Below, piece by piece: positions 52,268 to 61,457 of a stretch of DNA of 64,000 nt. The first letter of the stretch is position 1; the number at the start of each line of letters is the position of its first letter. The stretch spans positions 1-64,000 of the forward strand of contig JADLCY010000007.1 in NCBI GenBank assembly GCA_020846935.1, given 5' to 3'. The translations under genes were made by a program, and so were the position numbers. Under the pieces are notes generated by a model. That model searched no databases, had not been told where the DNA came from, and was given only the letters and a program-made list of their open reading frames with translations. Origin of the DNA: Gemmatimonadaceae bacterium. GTDB taxonomy: Bacteria > Gemmatimonadota > Gemmatimonadetes > Gemmatimonadales > Gemmatimonadaceae.

Positions 52268-54325
52268 ATGCCGGTTTCGAACGCGATCTTCCTGCTCATC
52301 CTGCTCCTTGGCGCAGGCATGTTTTCGTACAGCGCCCAGCGGCTCGTGCGATACCTCCGGCTGGGTCAGGCGACCTTTCGGCTGAACGACCTCCCGCGTC
52401 GGCTCTGGAACCTGCTCACGATCGGCATCGCGCAGACAAAAATCCTGCGCGATCCCGTAGCCGGGCCCCTGCACGCGTTGGTGTTCTGGGGATTTGTCGT
52501 GCTGCAGGTCGGGGCCATCGAGATCCTCGTGCAGGGCGTGATCCCCGGCTTTTCGTACGCGAGCATCCTCCCGCGGCCGCTGCACTACCTGTTCCTCGCG
52601 TCGCAGGAAACAACCGCGGGCGCCGTGCTCGCCGCGGTTGCCGTGCTGCTCTACCGTCGTATCGTGGTGAAGCCGCGTCGCCTCCAGGGCGATGGTGTGC
52701 ATTCCGGTGACGCGATCCTGATCCTCTCGATGATCGGCGCCCTGATGGTCACGCTGATTCTCGTCGCCGCGGGCGATCGCCTCGTGACGCCACACTACCC
52801 GATGGCGGTGCAGCCCGTCTCCACGCCGGTGGCGCTGGCGCTCGGCTGGATGTCGCCCGGCTCAGCCACGGCGATGCGCGACGTCGCGTGGTGGGTCCAC
52901 GCGCTGCTCATTCTCGCGTTCCTCAACTACCTGCCGTATTCGAAGCACCTGCACGTCATCGTGTCGCTACCCAACACGTTTCTGTCCAACACGAGCGGGC
53001 CTGGTGTGATCGGCGCGATGAAGCCGATGGACCTGGAGACAGAAGCGGAGGTGTTTGGCGCGGCGGACGTAACGCACCTGTCGTGGAAGAACCTGCTCGA
53101 CGGCTTCGCGTGTACGGAGTGCGGCCGCTGCACCGCGGTGTGTCCGGCGAACCTGACGGGCAAGCCGCTTTCGCCGCGCAAGATCGTGATCGACACGCGG
53201 CAGCGGCTGTGGGAGGTCGCGCCAACGCTCGTGGGCGGTGACGACGTGTTTGGCCTGCCCCTGATCGGCTCGGCCCGAACCGACGGCGACGCGGACGTGC
53301 GCCAGCACACGCTGCTCGATCACTTCATCACCGAAGACGAGTTGTGGGCGTGCACGTCGTGCCGAGCCTGCGTGCACGAGTGCCCTGTGTCGATCGATCA
53401 GCTGGAGATCATCAACGAGATGCGGCGCAATCTCGTGCTGACAGAGTCGCGATTCCCTGAAGAGGTGCTTCCCGCGTTCGAAGCGCTGGAGCGCAACGGC
53501 GCGCCCTGGGCCTTTCAGCCGGCGGATCGTGCCCGATGGGCGGAGGGCATGGACATCCCGACGCTCGCCGAGCTGCAGGCGCGCGGAGAAACGGCGGACC
53601 TGCTGTTCTGGGTCGGTTGCATGGGATCGTTCGACGACCGCGCAAAGAAGACCACCGTGGCGTTCGCGCGCATCATGCAGGCGGCGGGCATTCGGTTCGC
53701 CATCCTTGGCCAGGAGGAGGCGTGCCACGGCGACCCGGCACGCCGCATGGGAAACGAGTACCTCTATCAGGTGCTGGCAAAGCAGGCGATCGAGACGCTC
53801 GATCGCTATGCCGTGACGACGATCGTGACGTCATGCCCGCACTGTTTTCATCAGATCGGGAACGAGTTCCCGCATTTCGGCGGGCACTACGAGGTCGTCC
53901 ACCATTCGACCTATATCGAGCACCTCCTCGCCGAGGGGCGCGTGCCGCTCAGGACGTCCGAGGGCGAGAAGCTCGTGATGGCCTACCACGATTCGTGTTA
54001 CCTCGGTCGCTACAACGACATCTACGATGCACCGCGCGAGACGCTCAAGCGTGCGCTCCCGGTGGTGCAGCTCGTCGAAGCGGCGCGATCGAAGGATCGT
54101 GGGCTCTGCTGCGGGGCGGGCGGCGGCCGCATGTGGATGGAGGAGCGGGTGGGCGAGCGCATCAACGTCGAACGCAAGAAGGAACTGCTCGCCACCGGCG
54201 CCGAGGCGATTGCGGTGGCGTGCCCGTTCTGCATGACGATGCTGGGTGATGCCGGGAAGAAGCTCGGTTCGGAGGTTCCGGTCTACGATATCGCCGAGGT
54301 GGTCGCGGATCGCCTCGCGACATGA
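52268..54325 (+). CDS. EtfD-like membrane Fe-S/heme b protein (ETF:quinone oxidoreductase type)
   Basis: 685 residues. An N-terminal NarI-like membrane part (five or six helices, residues 1 to about 240, with HALVFWGFVVLQVG and WWVHALLILAFLNYLPYSKH supplying heme-His candidates) precedes two [4Fe-4S] motifs (CTECGRCTAVCP and CTSCRACVHECP). Two CCG domains follow (WVGCMGSFD, TSCPHCFHQIGNEF, HDSCYLGRYN, GLCCGAGGGRMW) that hold a noncubane-type cluster in relatives. This is the HdrD-like EtfD design proposed to pass electrons from ETF to menaquinone. It would complete a chain with gcdH (11 kb) and etfBA (33.8 kb). Overlaps the next gene by ATGA. Confidence 0.9.
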   Translation: MPVSNAIFLLILLLGAGMFSYSAQRLVRYLRLGQATFRLNDLPRRLWNLLTIGIAQTKILRDPVAGPLHALVFWGFVVLQVGAIEILVQGVIPGFSYASILPRPLHYLFLASQETTAGAVLAAVAVLLYRRIVVKPRRLQGDGVHSGDAILILSMIGALMVTLILVAAGDRLVTPHYPMAVQPVSTPVALALGWMSPGSATAMRDVAWWVHALLILAFLNYLPYSKHLHVIVSLPNTFLSNTSGPGVIGAMKPMDLETEAEVFGAADVTHLSWKNLLDGFACTECGRCTAVCPANLTGKPLSPRKIVIDTRQRLWEVAPTLVGGDDVFGLPLIGSARTDGDADVRQHTLLDHFITEDELWACTSCRACVHECPVSIDQLEIINEMRRNLVLTESRFPEEVLPAFEALERNGAPWAFQPADRARWAEGMDIPTLAELQARGETADLLFWVGCMGSFDDRAKKTTVAFARIMQAAGIRFAILGQEEACHGDPARRMGNEYLYQVLAKQAIETLDRYAVTTIVTSCPHCFHQIGNEFPHFGGHYEVVHHSTYIEHLLAEGRVPLRTSEGEKLVMAYHDSCYLGRYNDIYDAPRETLKRALPVVQLVEAARSKDRGLCCGAGGGRMWMEERVGERINVERKKELLATGAEAIAVACPFCMTMLGDAGKKLGSEVPVYDIAEVVADRLAT

Positions 54326-54762
54326 GGCGATGCCTGGTGTCGGTCGTTGGAGTCGCGATGGCGGCGGCGTGTGGTCGCGCATCTCCGCCGGCGGCGGCCG
54401 GTAGCCTCGCGTCGGGTTCCACGGAACCCGACATCGTCTCGGCAACCGACACGACGGCTCCTGAGCCGGTTGATCCTTCGTTCAGGCTGGTCGGCACCGA
54501 GCCGTTCTGGGCGCTGCACATCGATGCCACCGGCATGCGCTTCACGACGCCCGAGGACACCGCCGGCCTGCGGTTCGACGCCGCACGTGCGGTCATGGTT
54601 GGCGATTCTCTGCGCTGGAACAGCATCGGCGATCGCGGCACGATCGAGGCGGTCATCACGCGCACGTCGTGCAGCGATGGCATGTCGGACAAGCAATGGC
54701 CGTACCGCGCCCGTGTGGAGATAGGGGAGACGAAGTACGAGGGGTGCGCCGAGCAGCGGTGA
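54322..54762 (+). CDS. COG3650-like predicted lipoprotein
   Basis: A 146-residue protein beginning MRRCLVSVVGVAMAAACG with a lipobox Cys. The domain FRLVGTEPFWALHIDATGMR, then RTSCSDGMSDKQWPYRARVE and KYEGCAEQR is the pattern of COG3650-type uncharacterised envelope proteins, including two conserved Cys (CSDGMSD and GCA). It is coupled to the EtfD-like gene by ATGA overlap. Role unknown. Confidence 0.78.
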   Translation: MRRCLVSVVGVAMAAACGRASPPAAAGSLASGSTEPDIVSATDTTAPEPVDPSFRLVGTEPFWALHIDATGMRFTTPEDTAGLRFDAARAVMVGDSLRWNSIGDRGTIEAVITRTSCSDGMSDKQWPYRARVEIGETKYEGCAEQR

Positions 54763-54786
54763 CTCGCGAGCGGGGACCGTAGGCTG

Positions 54787-54812
54787 GGGGTGACGGCGCG
54801 ATCCGTCACCCC
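54787..54812 (+). terminator. Hairpin after the COG3650-like gene
   Basis: GGGGTGACGG pairs with CCGTCACCCC (10 bp, loop CGCGAT), starting 24 bases after the stop and followed by TTCGCGTT. It is a plausible terminator for the EtfD-like unit, though the T-run is weak. Confidence 0.55.
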
Positions 54813-54956
54813 TTCGCGTTCACGCGACCCAGGGGGCCGTCTATCAGGCGCGCTATGGCGCACCGTGATCAGCGTCGTCGGCAAGCAGGTTGCTGTTCAG
54901 TTGACACAGTTCGCGCATCGGTCGCGTCATGGGTTCCGCGCGCGCCTGGCCCTTGC

Positions 54957-55002
54957 TGTCGGAACTCGACAGCAACAACTTCCGTAGTGTCGAAATCCGA
55001 CA
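54957..55002 (+). promoter_or_regulatory. Paired TGTCG-N5-CGACA operators upstream of padR
   Basis: Two copies of the same palindrome, 54957-54971 (arms extend to GCTGTCG/CGACAGC) and 54988-55002, are spaced 31 bases centre to centre, three helical turns. They end 19 bases before the PadR start. This is expected of an autoregulatory operator for the following PadR/permease operon; no proof of binding. A TTGACA at 54901 has no good -10 partner at the usual distance. Confidence 0.65.
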
Positions 55003-55021
55003 ACACCTGCCGCCCGTTCCC

Positions 55022-55345
55022 ATGCCCGAGTCCGACGTCCTCCGAGGCACCCTCGACCTGCTCATCCTCAAGGTGCTGAGCGCAGAACCCATGCACGGCT
55101 GGGGTGTCAGTCAGCGCATCCAGGAACGTTCACGCGGCGTGCTCGACGTGAACCAGGGCTCGCTCTACCCCGCGCTCCAGCGACTCGAACAGCGCGGGCT
55201 CGTCGACAGCGAGTGGCAGGTCACCGAACAGAACCGGCGCGCCAGGTACTACCGGCTCACGGCCGCTGGGCGCCGGGCGGTGGGGCAGGAAACGGCAAAC
55301 TGGCGGCGTTACGTCACCGCGGTCGAGTACATCCTCGAGGCCTGA
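55022..55345 (+). CDS. PadR family transcriptional regulator
   Basis: A 107-residue winged-helix protein: RGTLDLLILKVLSAEPMHGW, GVSQRIQERSRGVLDVNQGS, LYPALQRLEQRGLVDSEW and ARYYRLTAAGRRAVGQE are PadR hallmarks. It is 4 bases upstream of a MacB-like permease, a pairing seen many times in Acidobacteria and Gemmatimonadota. It probably represses its own operon through the two palindromes in front of it. Confidence 0.92.
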   Translation: MPESDVLRGTLDLLILKVLSAEPMHGWGVSQRIQERSRGVLDVNQGSLYPALQRLEQRGLVDSEWQVTEQNRRARYYRLTAAGRRAVGQETANWRRYVTAVEYILEA

Positions 55346-55349
55346 GCCC

Positions 55350-58001
55350 ATGGGATTCCGCAACGCCTGGATGCGCGTGCGCGCCAATTTCCGCCGCGCG
55401 AGCGACGAGCAGGACCTGCAGGACGAGATCCAGTTCCACCTCGATCAGGAAACCGCGAAGCACGTTCGCCATGGAATCCCGCCTGACGAGGCCCGTCGAC
55501 GCGCGCTGGCGGCGTTCGGCGGCGTCGAGCGGACCAAGGAGACGTATCGCGATGGGCGTGGCGACCGGCCACTGGCGGACGTCGGCGCCGACCTCGGGTT
55601 TGCGCTCCGCCTGCTGCGGCGCAACCCGACGTTGGCGGGCACGGTGATCCTCACGCTGGCCCTCGGCATGGGCTCGGTCGTGGCGATCTTCTCGGCGGTG
55701 AGCGCGGTCATCCTCCGCCCGCTGCCGTTCACCCAACCCGATCGACTCGTTGCGCTCTGGGAGAACAACGACGTGAAGGGGTGGCGTGGAGAGACGGCGG
55801 CGCCGGCGAACATGCTCGACTGGCGCGAACGCGTGTCGTCGTTCAGCGGGGTCGAGGCGTGGACGAACTTCACGGAGGAAGCGATCGTCGTGGGCGCCGG
55901 CGATCCCACGGCGCTGCGCGCCGTTGCGGTTACGGGCGGGTTCTTCAGGCTGCTCGGTGTGCGCCCCGCGTTAGGCGCCGGTTTCGATGACGGCGACACG
56001 TGGTCGACCGGCCGTCGCGTGGTGCTGCTCAGCCACCGCGCGTGGCGCGACAAGTTCGGCTCCGACTCCTCCGTGGTCGGTCGGACGCTCCGGGTCGACG
56101 GGCGCGACGCCGAAGTCGTGGGCGTGATGCCAGGGAGCTTCGGCCTGCCCTCCGAGGACACGGAGATGTGGACGCCGTCGCACTGGGATCCGCAGGACCG
56201 CGGGCAGGACTGGTTCCGTCGGGCGCACTTCATGCGGCCGGTGGCACGACTCGCCGCCGGTGTCTCCATCGAGCAGGCTCGCGCCGAGCTGATGACGGTG
56301 ATGAGCGCGCTCGAACGCGAGCACCCCAGGATCAACGCGAGCATGAAAGCCGACCTCGGCCCGCTGCACGAGTACCTCGTGGGGTCCACGCGGCGCCCGT
56401 TGATGATCCTCCTGGGCGCGACGGGCCTGCTGCTGCTCATCGCGTGCGCCAACGTGGGCAATCTGCTGCTCGTCCGCGCCGCGGCGCGCGAGCGCGAGGT
56501 CGTCCTCCGTCGTGCGCTCGGCGCCAGCTGGGGACGCATCGTCAGGCAGGCGCTCACCGAAAGCGCTCTGCTGTCGCTGATCGGGGGAACGGTGGGCCTG
56601 GCGATCGGCTGGTGGGGCACGCGCGTGCTCGTCGCGTGGCAGCCTGCCGGACTGCTGCCGGTATCGAACGTTCAGCCCGATGCACGCGTCGTTGCGGTCG
56701 TGCTCATGCTGTGCGCCGCAAGCGCCGCGATCTTTGGCACGGCCCCGGCACTCTGGTCGGCGCAACGTCCAGCGGCCGATGCGCTCAAGGACGGCATGCG
56801 TGGCAGCAGTGCCGGGCGCAAGGCGCACCTGTGGGTGCACGGCCTCGCCGTGGGTGAAGTTGCTCTGGCCGTGACGCTCACCGTGGCCGCCGGCCTGTTC
56901 GTCCGCAGCTACCAGCGCCTCACGTTGGTCGACCCGGGGTTCGTGACGAGCGGCACGGTCGCGCTCACGCTGAGCCTTCCCACGCGCCGCGACGACCCGC
57001 CGCAGGCCCTCACCGCCTTCTACGACCAGCTGCTGGCGCGGCTGCGCGCGATCCCCGGCGTCGAGTATGCGGCGCTGACCTCGCACGTCCCGCTCACGGC
57101 CACCGGCCTCACGATGGACTTTGCGATCCGTGGTCGCGGAAGCGACGGCGCCGGTCGCGAGGTGCTGCACCGCCGGATGAGCCGCGACTATTTCAAGGCG
57201 ATGGGCGTGCCACTCATCGCGGGCCGCACGTTCGAGGACGCCGACGGCATCGGTGGCGAGCCCGTGATCATCATCAACCAGACGCTTGCCACGCGATACT
57301 TTGCCGGACGCGACCCGATCGGGCAGTACATCGCGAATGACTTCACTCCCGACTCGTCATCCGTCTGGCGCCGTGTGATCGGGGTGGTCGGCGACGAACG
57401 GCAGGTCGCCGTCGGGACGCCGCCACAGATCGAGATCATCGACCCGATCTACCAGGACCCGCGCACGGGATTCCACGTCGTGGTGCGCGGGCGCGGCGAT
57501 CCATCGGCGCTTTTTCGCCCCATCGAGTCGGCGATCTCCGCGTTGGACCCGATGCTGCCCGTGCTCTCCATCCGCACCATGGAGGGCATCGTCGACCGTT
57601 CGCTCGTGCGCGAACGGTTCATGGCGCTGCTGCTGGCCGCGTTCGCGGTCGTGGGCGCCATTCTCGCGGTCATCGGCGTGTACGGCGTCGTGGCGCAAGC
57701 GGCACAGCGCCGTATCCCCGAGATCGGCATCCGGCTCGCGCTCGGCGCCGCACCCGCCCACGTGCGATGGCTCATCCTTCGCCACGGGCTCGCGCTGACC
57801 GCTGCCGGGGCGGTCGTCGGATCCCTTGTCGCCTTCGCGGCCGGCGGCGTCCTGCGGCAGCTGCTCTTCGGCGTGTCTCCGCGCGATGCGTTCACCTTCG
57901 CCACGGTAATCGCGGCGATCGTCGTCACCGGTGTGTGTGCCGCGTGGTTCCCGGCGCGCCGCGTGCTGCGCCGCGGGGCATCGGAGGTCCTCAACCGTTA
58001 G
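55350..58001 (+). CDS. MacB/FtsX-type ABC permease of the ADOP (duplicated orphan permease) type
   Basis: An 883-residue protein. An N-terminal permease-prefix region (RVRANFRRASDEQDLQDEIQ, FHLDQETAKHVRHGIPPDEA, RRRALAAFGG) precedes two MacB-periplasmic plus FtsX halves. Helices include ILTLALGMGSVVAIFSAVSA, LLLIACANVGNLLLVRAAAR with EREVVLRRALGASWGRI, and IGVYGVVAQAAQRRIPEIGI. No ATPase is encoded beside it, which is the 'orphan' feature. The substrate is unknown. The final codons overlap the convergent methyltransferase gene by 11 bases. Confidence 0.93.
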   Translation: MGFRNAWMRVRANFRRASDEQDLQDEIQFHLDQETAKHVRHGIPPDEARRRALAAFGGVERTKETYRDGRGDRPLADVGADLGFALRLLRRNPTLAGTVILTLALGMGSVVAIFSAVSAVILRPLPFTQPDRLVALWENNDVKGWRGETAAPANMLDWRERVSSFSGVEAWTNFTEEAIVVGAGDPTALRAVAVTGGFFRLLGVRPALGAGFDDGDTWSTGRRVVLLSHRAWRDKFGSDSSVVGRTLRVDGRDAEVVGVMPGSFGLPSEDTEMWTPSHWDPQDRGQDWFRRAHFMRPVARLAAGVSIEQARAELMTVMSALEREHPRINASMKADLGPLHEYLVGSTRRPLMILLGATGLLLLIACANVGNLLLVRAAAREREVVLRRALGASWGRIVRQALTESALLSLIGGTVGLAIGWWGTRVLVAWQPAGLLPVSNVQPDARVVAVVLMLCAASAAIFGTAPALWSAQRPAADALKDGMRGSSAGRKAHLWVHGLAVGEVALAVTLTVAAGLFVRSYQRLTLVDPGFVTSGTVALTLSLPTRRDDPPQALTAFYDQLLARLRAIPGVEYAALTSHVPLTATGLTMDFAIRGRGSDGAGREVLHRRMSRDYFKAMGVPLIAGRTFEDADGIGGEPVIIINQTLATRYFAGRDPIGQYIANDFTPDSSSVWRRVIGVVGDERQVAVGTPPQIEIIDPIYQDPRTGFHVVVRGRGDPSALFRPIESAISALDPMLPVLSIRTMEGIVDRSLVRERFMALLLAAFAVVGAILAVIGVYGVVAQAAQRRIPEIGIRLALGAAPAHVRWLILRHGLALTAAGAVVGSLVAFAAGGVLRQLLFGVSPRDAFTFATVIAAIVVTGVCAAWFPARRVLRRGASEVLNR

Positions 58002-58650
58002 GCGCATCCCGCACCAGCGTCACGATACGCACGTCGTGGCGCTGCGCGTCGAGCGCGTGCGGCACGGTCCACGCCTCGTCCACGGACAAGCGACGCTCCC
58101 GGCACGCCTGGAGGAACGCATCGAACCCCACGCGACCCGGGTCGGCGATGAACGCCACGCCGCGCGGACCGATCGTCGCCGCCAGCGCGTCTGCCACGAG
58201 TGGGCCGTAGCCGCGCTCGTACAGCACGTCGGCGCCCACGACCAGATCGAAGCGCCCGAGGTCCCGGGGAAGCTGGCGCCAGTCGACCAGGCGCGTCGTG
58301 ATCGACACGCCCGTCGCGCGCAGCACGTTCGCCGCCGTGAACGCGAGCGCATCCTCGTAGTAATCGGTGGCCGTCAGCCGATACCCCGCACAGGCGAGCG
58401 CACACGCCACGAGTCCGCTCCCGCAACCGAGCTCCAGGGCCGTTCGACCGTCGCCCTGGTGCCTGACGAGCACGTCGGCCAGCACGCGCGCCGACGGCCA
58501 GATGTCGGCCCAGTACGGCAGCCGCTCGTCCCGCTCGAAATCGGGCTCGCTGATCAGCGCCTCGGCGCTGCGCGGATGTTCGAGCGTCCACGCATGGTCG
58601 CCGACACGGATCGTCGTTTCCGCGACGTCGAACCGGTCACGCAGGCTCAT
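57991..58650 (-). CDS. Class I SAM-dependent methyltransferase (EEF1A-KMT/nicotinamide N-methylase-like)
   Basis: 219 residues. PYWADIWPSARVLADVLV, ALELGCGSGLVACALACAGY (motif I), ATDYYEDALAFTAANV and FDLVVGADVLYERGYGPLV fit the family-16/ETFB-lysine-type methyltransferase fold. Substrates include protein lysines and small molecules. It begins directly after the moeA stop (0 bases), so it is probably in that operon. Confidence 0.87.
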   Translation of the reverse strand: MSLRDRFDVAETTIRVGDHAWTLEHPRSAEALISEPDFERDERLPYWADIWPSARVLADVLVRHQGDGRTALELGCGSGLVACALACAGYRLTATDYYEDALAFTAANVLRATGVSITTRLVDWRQLPRDLGRFDLVVGADVLYERGYGPLVADALAATIGPRGVAFIADPGRVGFDAFLQACRERRLSVDEAWTVPHALDAQRHDVRIVTLVRDAPNG

Positions 58651-59901
58651 CTACAGCAAGAACTCCGCGGAGAGCGATGCGTCTTCGCTCGTCAGGAACG
58701 CGTTGACTCGCGAACCGGCCGCCACGTGTGATGGCTCCTCCGGGATGATGAGCAACGCGTTGGCCCGCGACATCGAGGTGAGGATGCCGGAGCCCTGGGG
58801 CCCGGTCAGTCGTGCCCCCAGCATGCCGTCGGGGCGGACGCTCACGATGGCGCGCAGGAAGTGCGTGAGGCGGGCCGCGATCGCCACGGGCTCCTCCAGC
58901 AGCACCGGCACGGGCCGACGATGCACGCGCGCGTGACCGAGCATGCGGCGGATCACCGGTCGCACAAATAGCTCGAAGGTGACCATCGCCGACACGGGAT
59001 TTCCGGGCAGCGCAATCCACGGCGTGCCACCGAGCGTGCCGAACCCGATCGGTGCTCCGGGACGCATCTTCACCTTCCAGAAGTCGAGCGTGGCACCCGA
59101 CGAGGCGAGCACGGCCCGGGTATGGTCGAACGCCCCTACACTCGCACCCGCCGAGGTGACTACCAGGTCTGCGCCGCGCGCCCGCGCCAGCAGGGCACGC
59201 AATGCCTCCGGGTCGTCGGGCGAGTTGCCGAGGAGCCGCGGCACACCGCCGTTGGCGCGAACGAGCGCCGAGAGCGTGTACGAGTTGGACGACACGATCT
59301 TGCGCCCGGCGAGGACGTCGTGGAACCGGTCGAGGTCCACGAGTTCGTCCCCCGAACCGAGGATCGCGACGATCGGCTGGCGGTGCACCGACACCGACCC
59401 GAGCCCCAACGACGCGAGCACGCCCACCTGCGCCGGCGCGATGGGCGTTCCGCGGGGGACGACGGTCGCGCCCGCGGGAAAGTCCTCGCCTCGCGGCCGG
59501 AGGTTCTTGCCGCTGTCGCGCGTGTCGCGGATTGCGACGGACTCGACGCCGTCGTCGGTGTCCTCCACGCGAACCACCGTGTCGGCCCCCTCGGGCACCG
59601 GTGCGCCCGTCATGATGCGCGTTGCCTCGCCTGGGCCGACGGGCCGCGAGGGAAACGCGCCGGCCGCCACCGTCTCCAGCACGCGCAGGAGCACGGGCGC
59701 GTTCGCGCTGGCGCCGGCTATGTCCGCGGCGCGCACGGCATAACCATCCATGGCCGAGTTGGTCCACGGAGGCATCGTGTACCCGGCGATCGCGTCCTCG
59801 GCCAGCACGCGCCCCACGGCGTCCAGAAGAGCGACGCGCTCGGGGTCCAACGGCAGAATGCCGGCGGTGACGCGCGCCGCGGCCTCGGCGACGGGAAGCA
59901 T
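58651..59901 (-). CDS. moeA: Molybdopterin molybdenumtransferase
   Basis: 416 residues. LPVAEAAARVTAGILPLDPE, NSAMDGYAVRAADI, FPSRPVGPGEATRIMTGAPV, PRGEDFPAGATVV, SSGDEL-like GSGDELVDL, SAGASVGAFDHTRAVLA and GLPGNPVSAMVTFELFVRPV-like segments (PWIALPGNPVSAMVTFELFV) are MoeA motifs. It inserts molybdate into adenylylated molybdopterin. Together with mobA upstream and fdhD it serves the formate dehydrogenase encoded at 17 kb. The start overlaps dacB by one base (TGATG). Confidence 0.94.
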   Translation of the reverse strand: MLPVAEAAARVTAGILPLDPERVALLDAVGRVLAEDAIAGYTMPPWTNSAMDGYAVRAADIAGASANAPVLLRVLETVAAGAFPSRPVGPGEATRIMTGAPVPEGADTVVRVEDTDDGVESVAIRDTRDSGKNLRPRGEDFPAGATVVPRGTPIAPAQVGVLASLGLGSVSVHRQPIVAILGSGDELVDLDRFHDVLAGRKIVSSNSYTLSALVRANGGVPRLLGNSPDDPEALRALLARARGADLVVTSAGASVGAFDHTRAVLASSGATLDFWKVKMRPGAPIGFGTLGGTPWIALPGNPVSAMVTFELFVRPVIRRMLGHARVHRRPVPVLLEEPVAIAARLTHFLRAIVSVRPDGMLGARLTGPQGSGILTSMSRANALLIIPEEPSHVAAGSRVNAFLTSEDASLSAEFLL

Positions 59902-61409
59902 CAGCGGCGCCCTCCGAGCTGCGACAGCCGCACCGCGATCGCCTCGTGCAGCGCATCGACCTCGCGCGTGGGCACGGTGAAGTTGTTCGCGAGCAGGCTG
60001 AAGAGCAGCAGGCGCCCATCGGCGGTGGTCACGTATCCCGAGAGCGAACGAACCATGTCCAGCGTGCCGGTCTTTGCATGCACGTTTCCCTGCGCGGGTG
60101 TGCCCCGCATGCGCGTGCCAATCGTGCCGTCCACGCCGGCGATGGGAAGCGCACGGCGGAAGGTCTCGAAGAGCGGCCCCTGGCGCATGGCGTCGAGCAC
60201 CGTGATGATCGTCGCCGGCGTCACCACGTTGTGCCGTGAGAGACCGCTCCCGTCACGCACCACGAAACCATCGGGTGCCGCACCCCACGCCACGAGCTGA
60301 TCCCGCACGACACGGGCCCCGCTGTCGGCGGTCCCGGCGCCGCGCTTTGCTCGGCCCAGCGACTTGAGCAGGATCTCCCCGATCTGGTTCTGCGAAGGCT
60401 TTTCGAACGCGACCAGGATCTCCGACAGTGGAGGCGACGCCACGGAGAACAACAGTGTACCGGCGGGCTCGGTCCAGGCGGTCGGCGGCGCCGGCGTGCG
60501 CTCGCCGATGCCGCCATCGACCAGGATGCCGCGATCGCGCAGCGCGGTGCGTGCCGCTTCGAGCCACGCGCGTGCCTGATCGCGGTGCGTCAGCTCCACC
60601 CGCTGTGAATCACCGATCGCGATCGCGCCGTCCACGATGACCGCAAGCGCGTCCGTGCTGTCGTGCGACGCTCGCACGCGCGGCCGCTCGCCCGGCGTGG
60701 TGCGCTCCACGGTGGTCGCCTGCACACGCACGTTGGGGAACGCGGGATTCGGCCGGACGCGCATCGCGGGCAGTTCACCGGCGCTCCGCCCGCCGATCAC
60801 ATCGATCGCCAGGAAGCCCTCATTGAAGTACAACTCGTCCACGCCCGCCGAATACGCGAAATCCACGTCATCCCACGCCCAGCCGAACCCCCATGTGGCG
60901 TCGGGAAAGGCGTCGCGGCCGGGCACGAGCGCGCCGCGGATCCGCACGACCCCACGGGCGGCGAGCGAATCGGCGAGTGCGCGCAGCGGACGCATGGCGT
61001 CGCCCGCCATGTGGTCGCTCATGCTGGGATCGCCCATCCCCTCGAACCGCAGGTTCCCGAACACGACGCCGTCGGCGATCGGGCCATCGGCGAACACCGA
61101 TGTGGAGAATCGGAAGTCGGGGCCGAGTTGGGTGAGCGCCACGGCGCCGGTCAGCAGCTTCTGGTTGGAGGCGGGGATGAAGAGCTTGCCGGCGTTGCGC
61201 GAGACGAGCGTGTCCCCGCGCGCGGGGTCGACCACGAGCACGCCCAGCGCTGCTGAACGGAATCGCGGCTGGGCGAGGAGCGAGTCAGTGGCGCGGCGAA
61301 GTTCGCGCACGGGCTCCGTTGCGCGACCACCGCGCAACGACGCGCACCCGGCGAGGGCCGCAAACAGCGCAAGCGCAGCGGGGCGCAGGGAGACGCGAGG
61401 CAGGGTCAT
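59901..61409 (-). CDS. dacB: D-alanyl-D-alanine carboxypeptidase/endopeptidase (PBP4, S13)
   Basis: 502 residues with a signal/lipobox-like start (LALFAALAGCASLRGG). The penicillin-binding motifs are SNQK (SxxK, in KLFIPASNQKLLTGAVAL), SGLSRHN (SxN type, in RDGSGLSRHNVVTP) and KTG (HAKTGTLDMVRSLSGYV). It trims peptidoglycan stem peptides in the periplasm. It sits between mobA and moeA, so a cell-wall gene splits the molybdenum-cofactor pair. Confidence 0.93.
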   Translation of the reverse strand: MTLPRVSLRPAALALFAALAGCASLRGGRATEPVRELRRATDSLLAQPRFRSAALGVLVVDPARGDTLVSRNAGKLFIPASNQKLLTGAVALTQLGPDFRFSTSVFADGPIADGVVFGNLRFEGMGDPSMSDHMAGDAMRPLRALADSLAARGVVRIRGALVPGRDAFPDATWGFGWAWDDVDFAYSAGVDELYFNEGFLAIDVIGGRSAGELPAMRVRPNPAFPNVRVQATTVERTTPGERPRVRASHDSTDALAVIVDGAIAIGDSQRVELTHRDQARAWLEAARTALRDRGILVDGGIGERTPAPPTAWTEPAGTLLFSVASPPLSEILVAFEKPSQNQIGEILLKSLGRAKRGAGTADSGARVVRDQLVAWGAAPDGFVVRDGSGLSRHNVVTPATIITVLDAMRQGPLFETFRRALPIAGVDGTIGTRMRGTPAQGNVHAKTGTLDMVRSLSGYVTTADGRLLLFSLLANNFTVPTREVDALHEAIAVRLSQLGGRR

Positions 61410-61457
61410 GGTGCAGCAAAGATCGCGACCGCGCGACCGGCGCGCGACCGGTGCCGC

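Noticed and set aside
54901-54929. TTGACA at 54901 as a padR promoter
   Set aside because: No acceptable -10 sequence lies 15-19 bases downstream.
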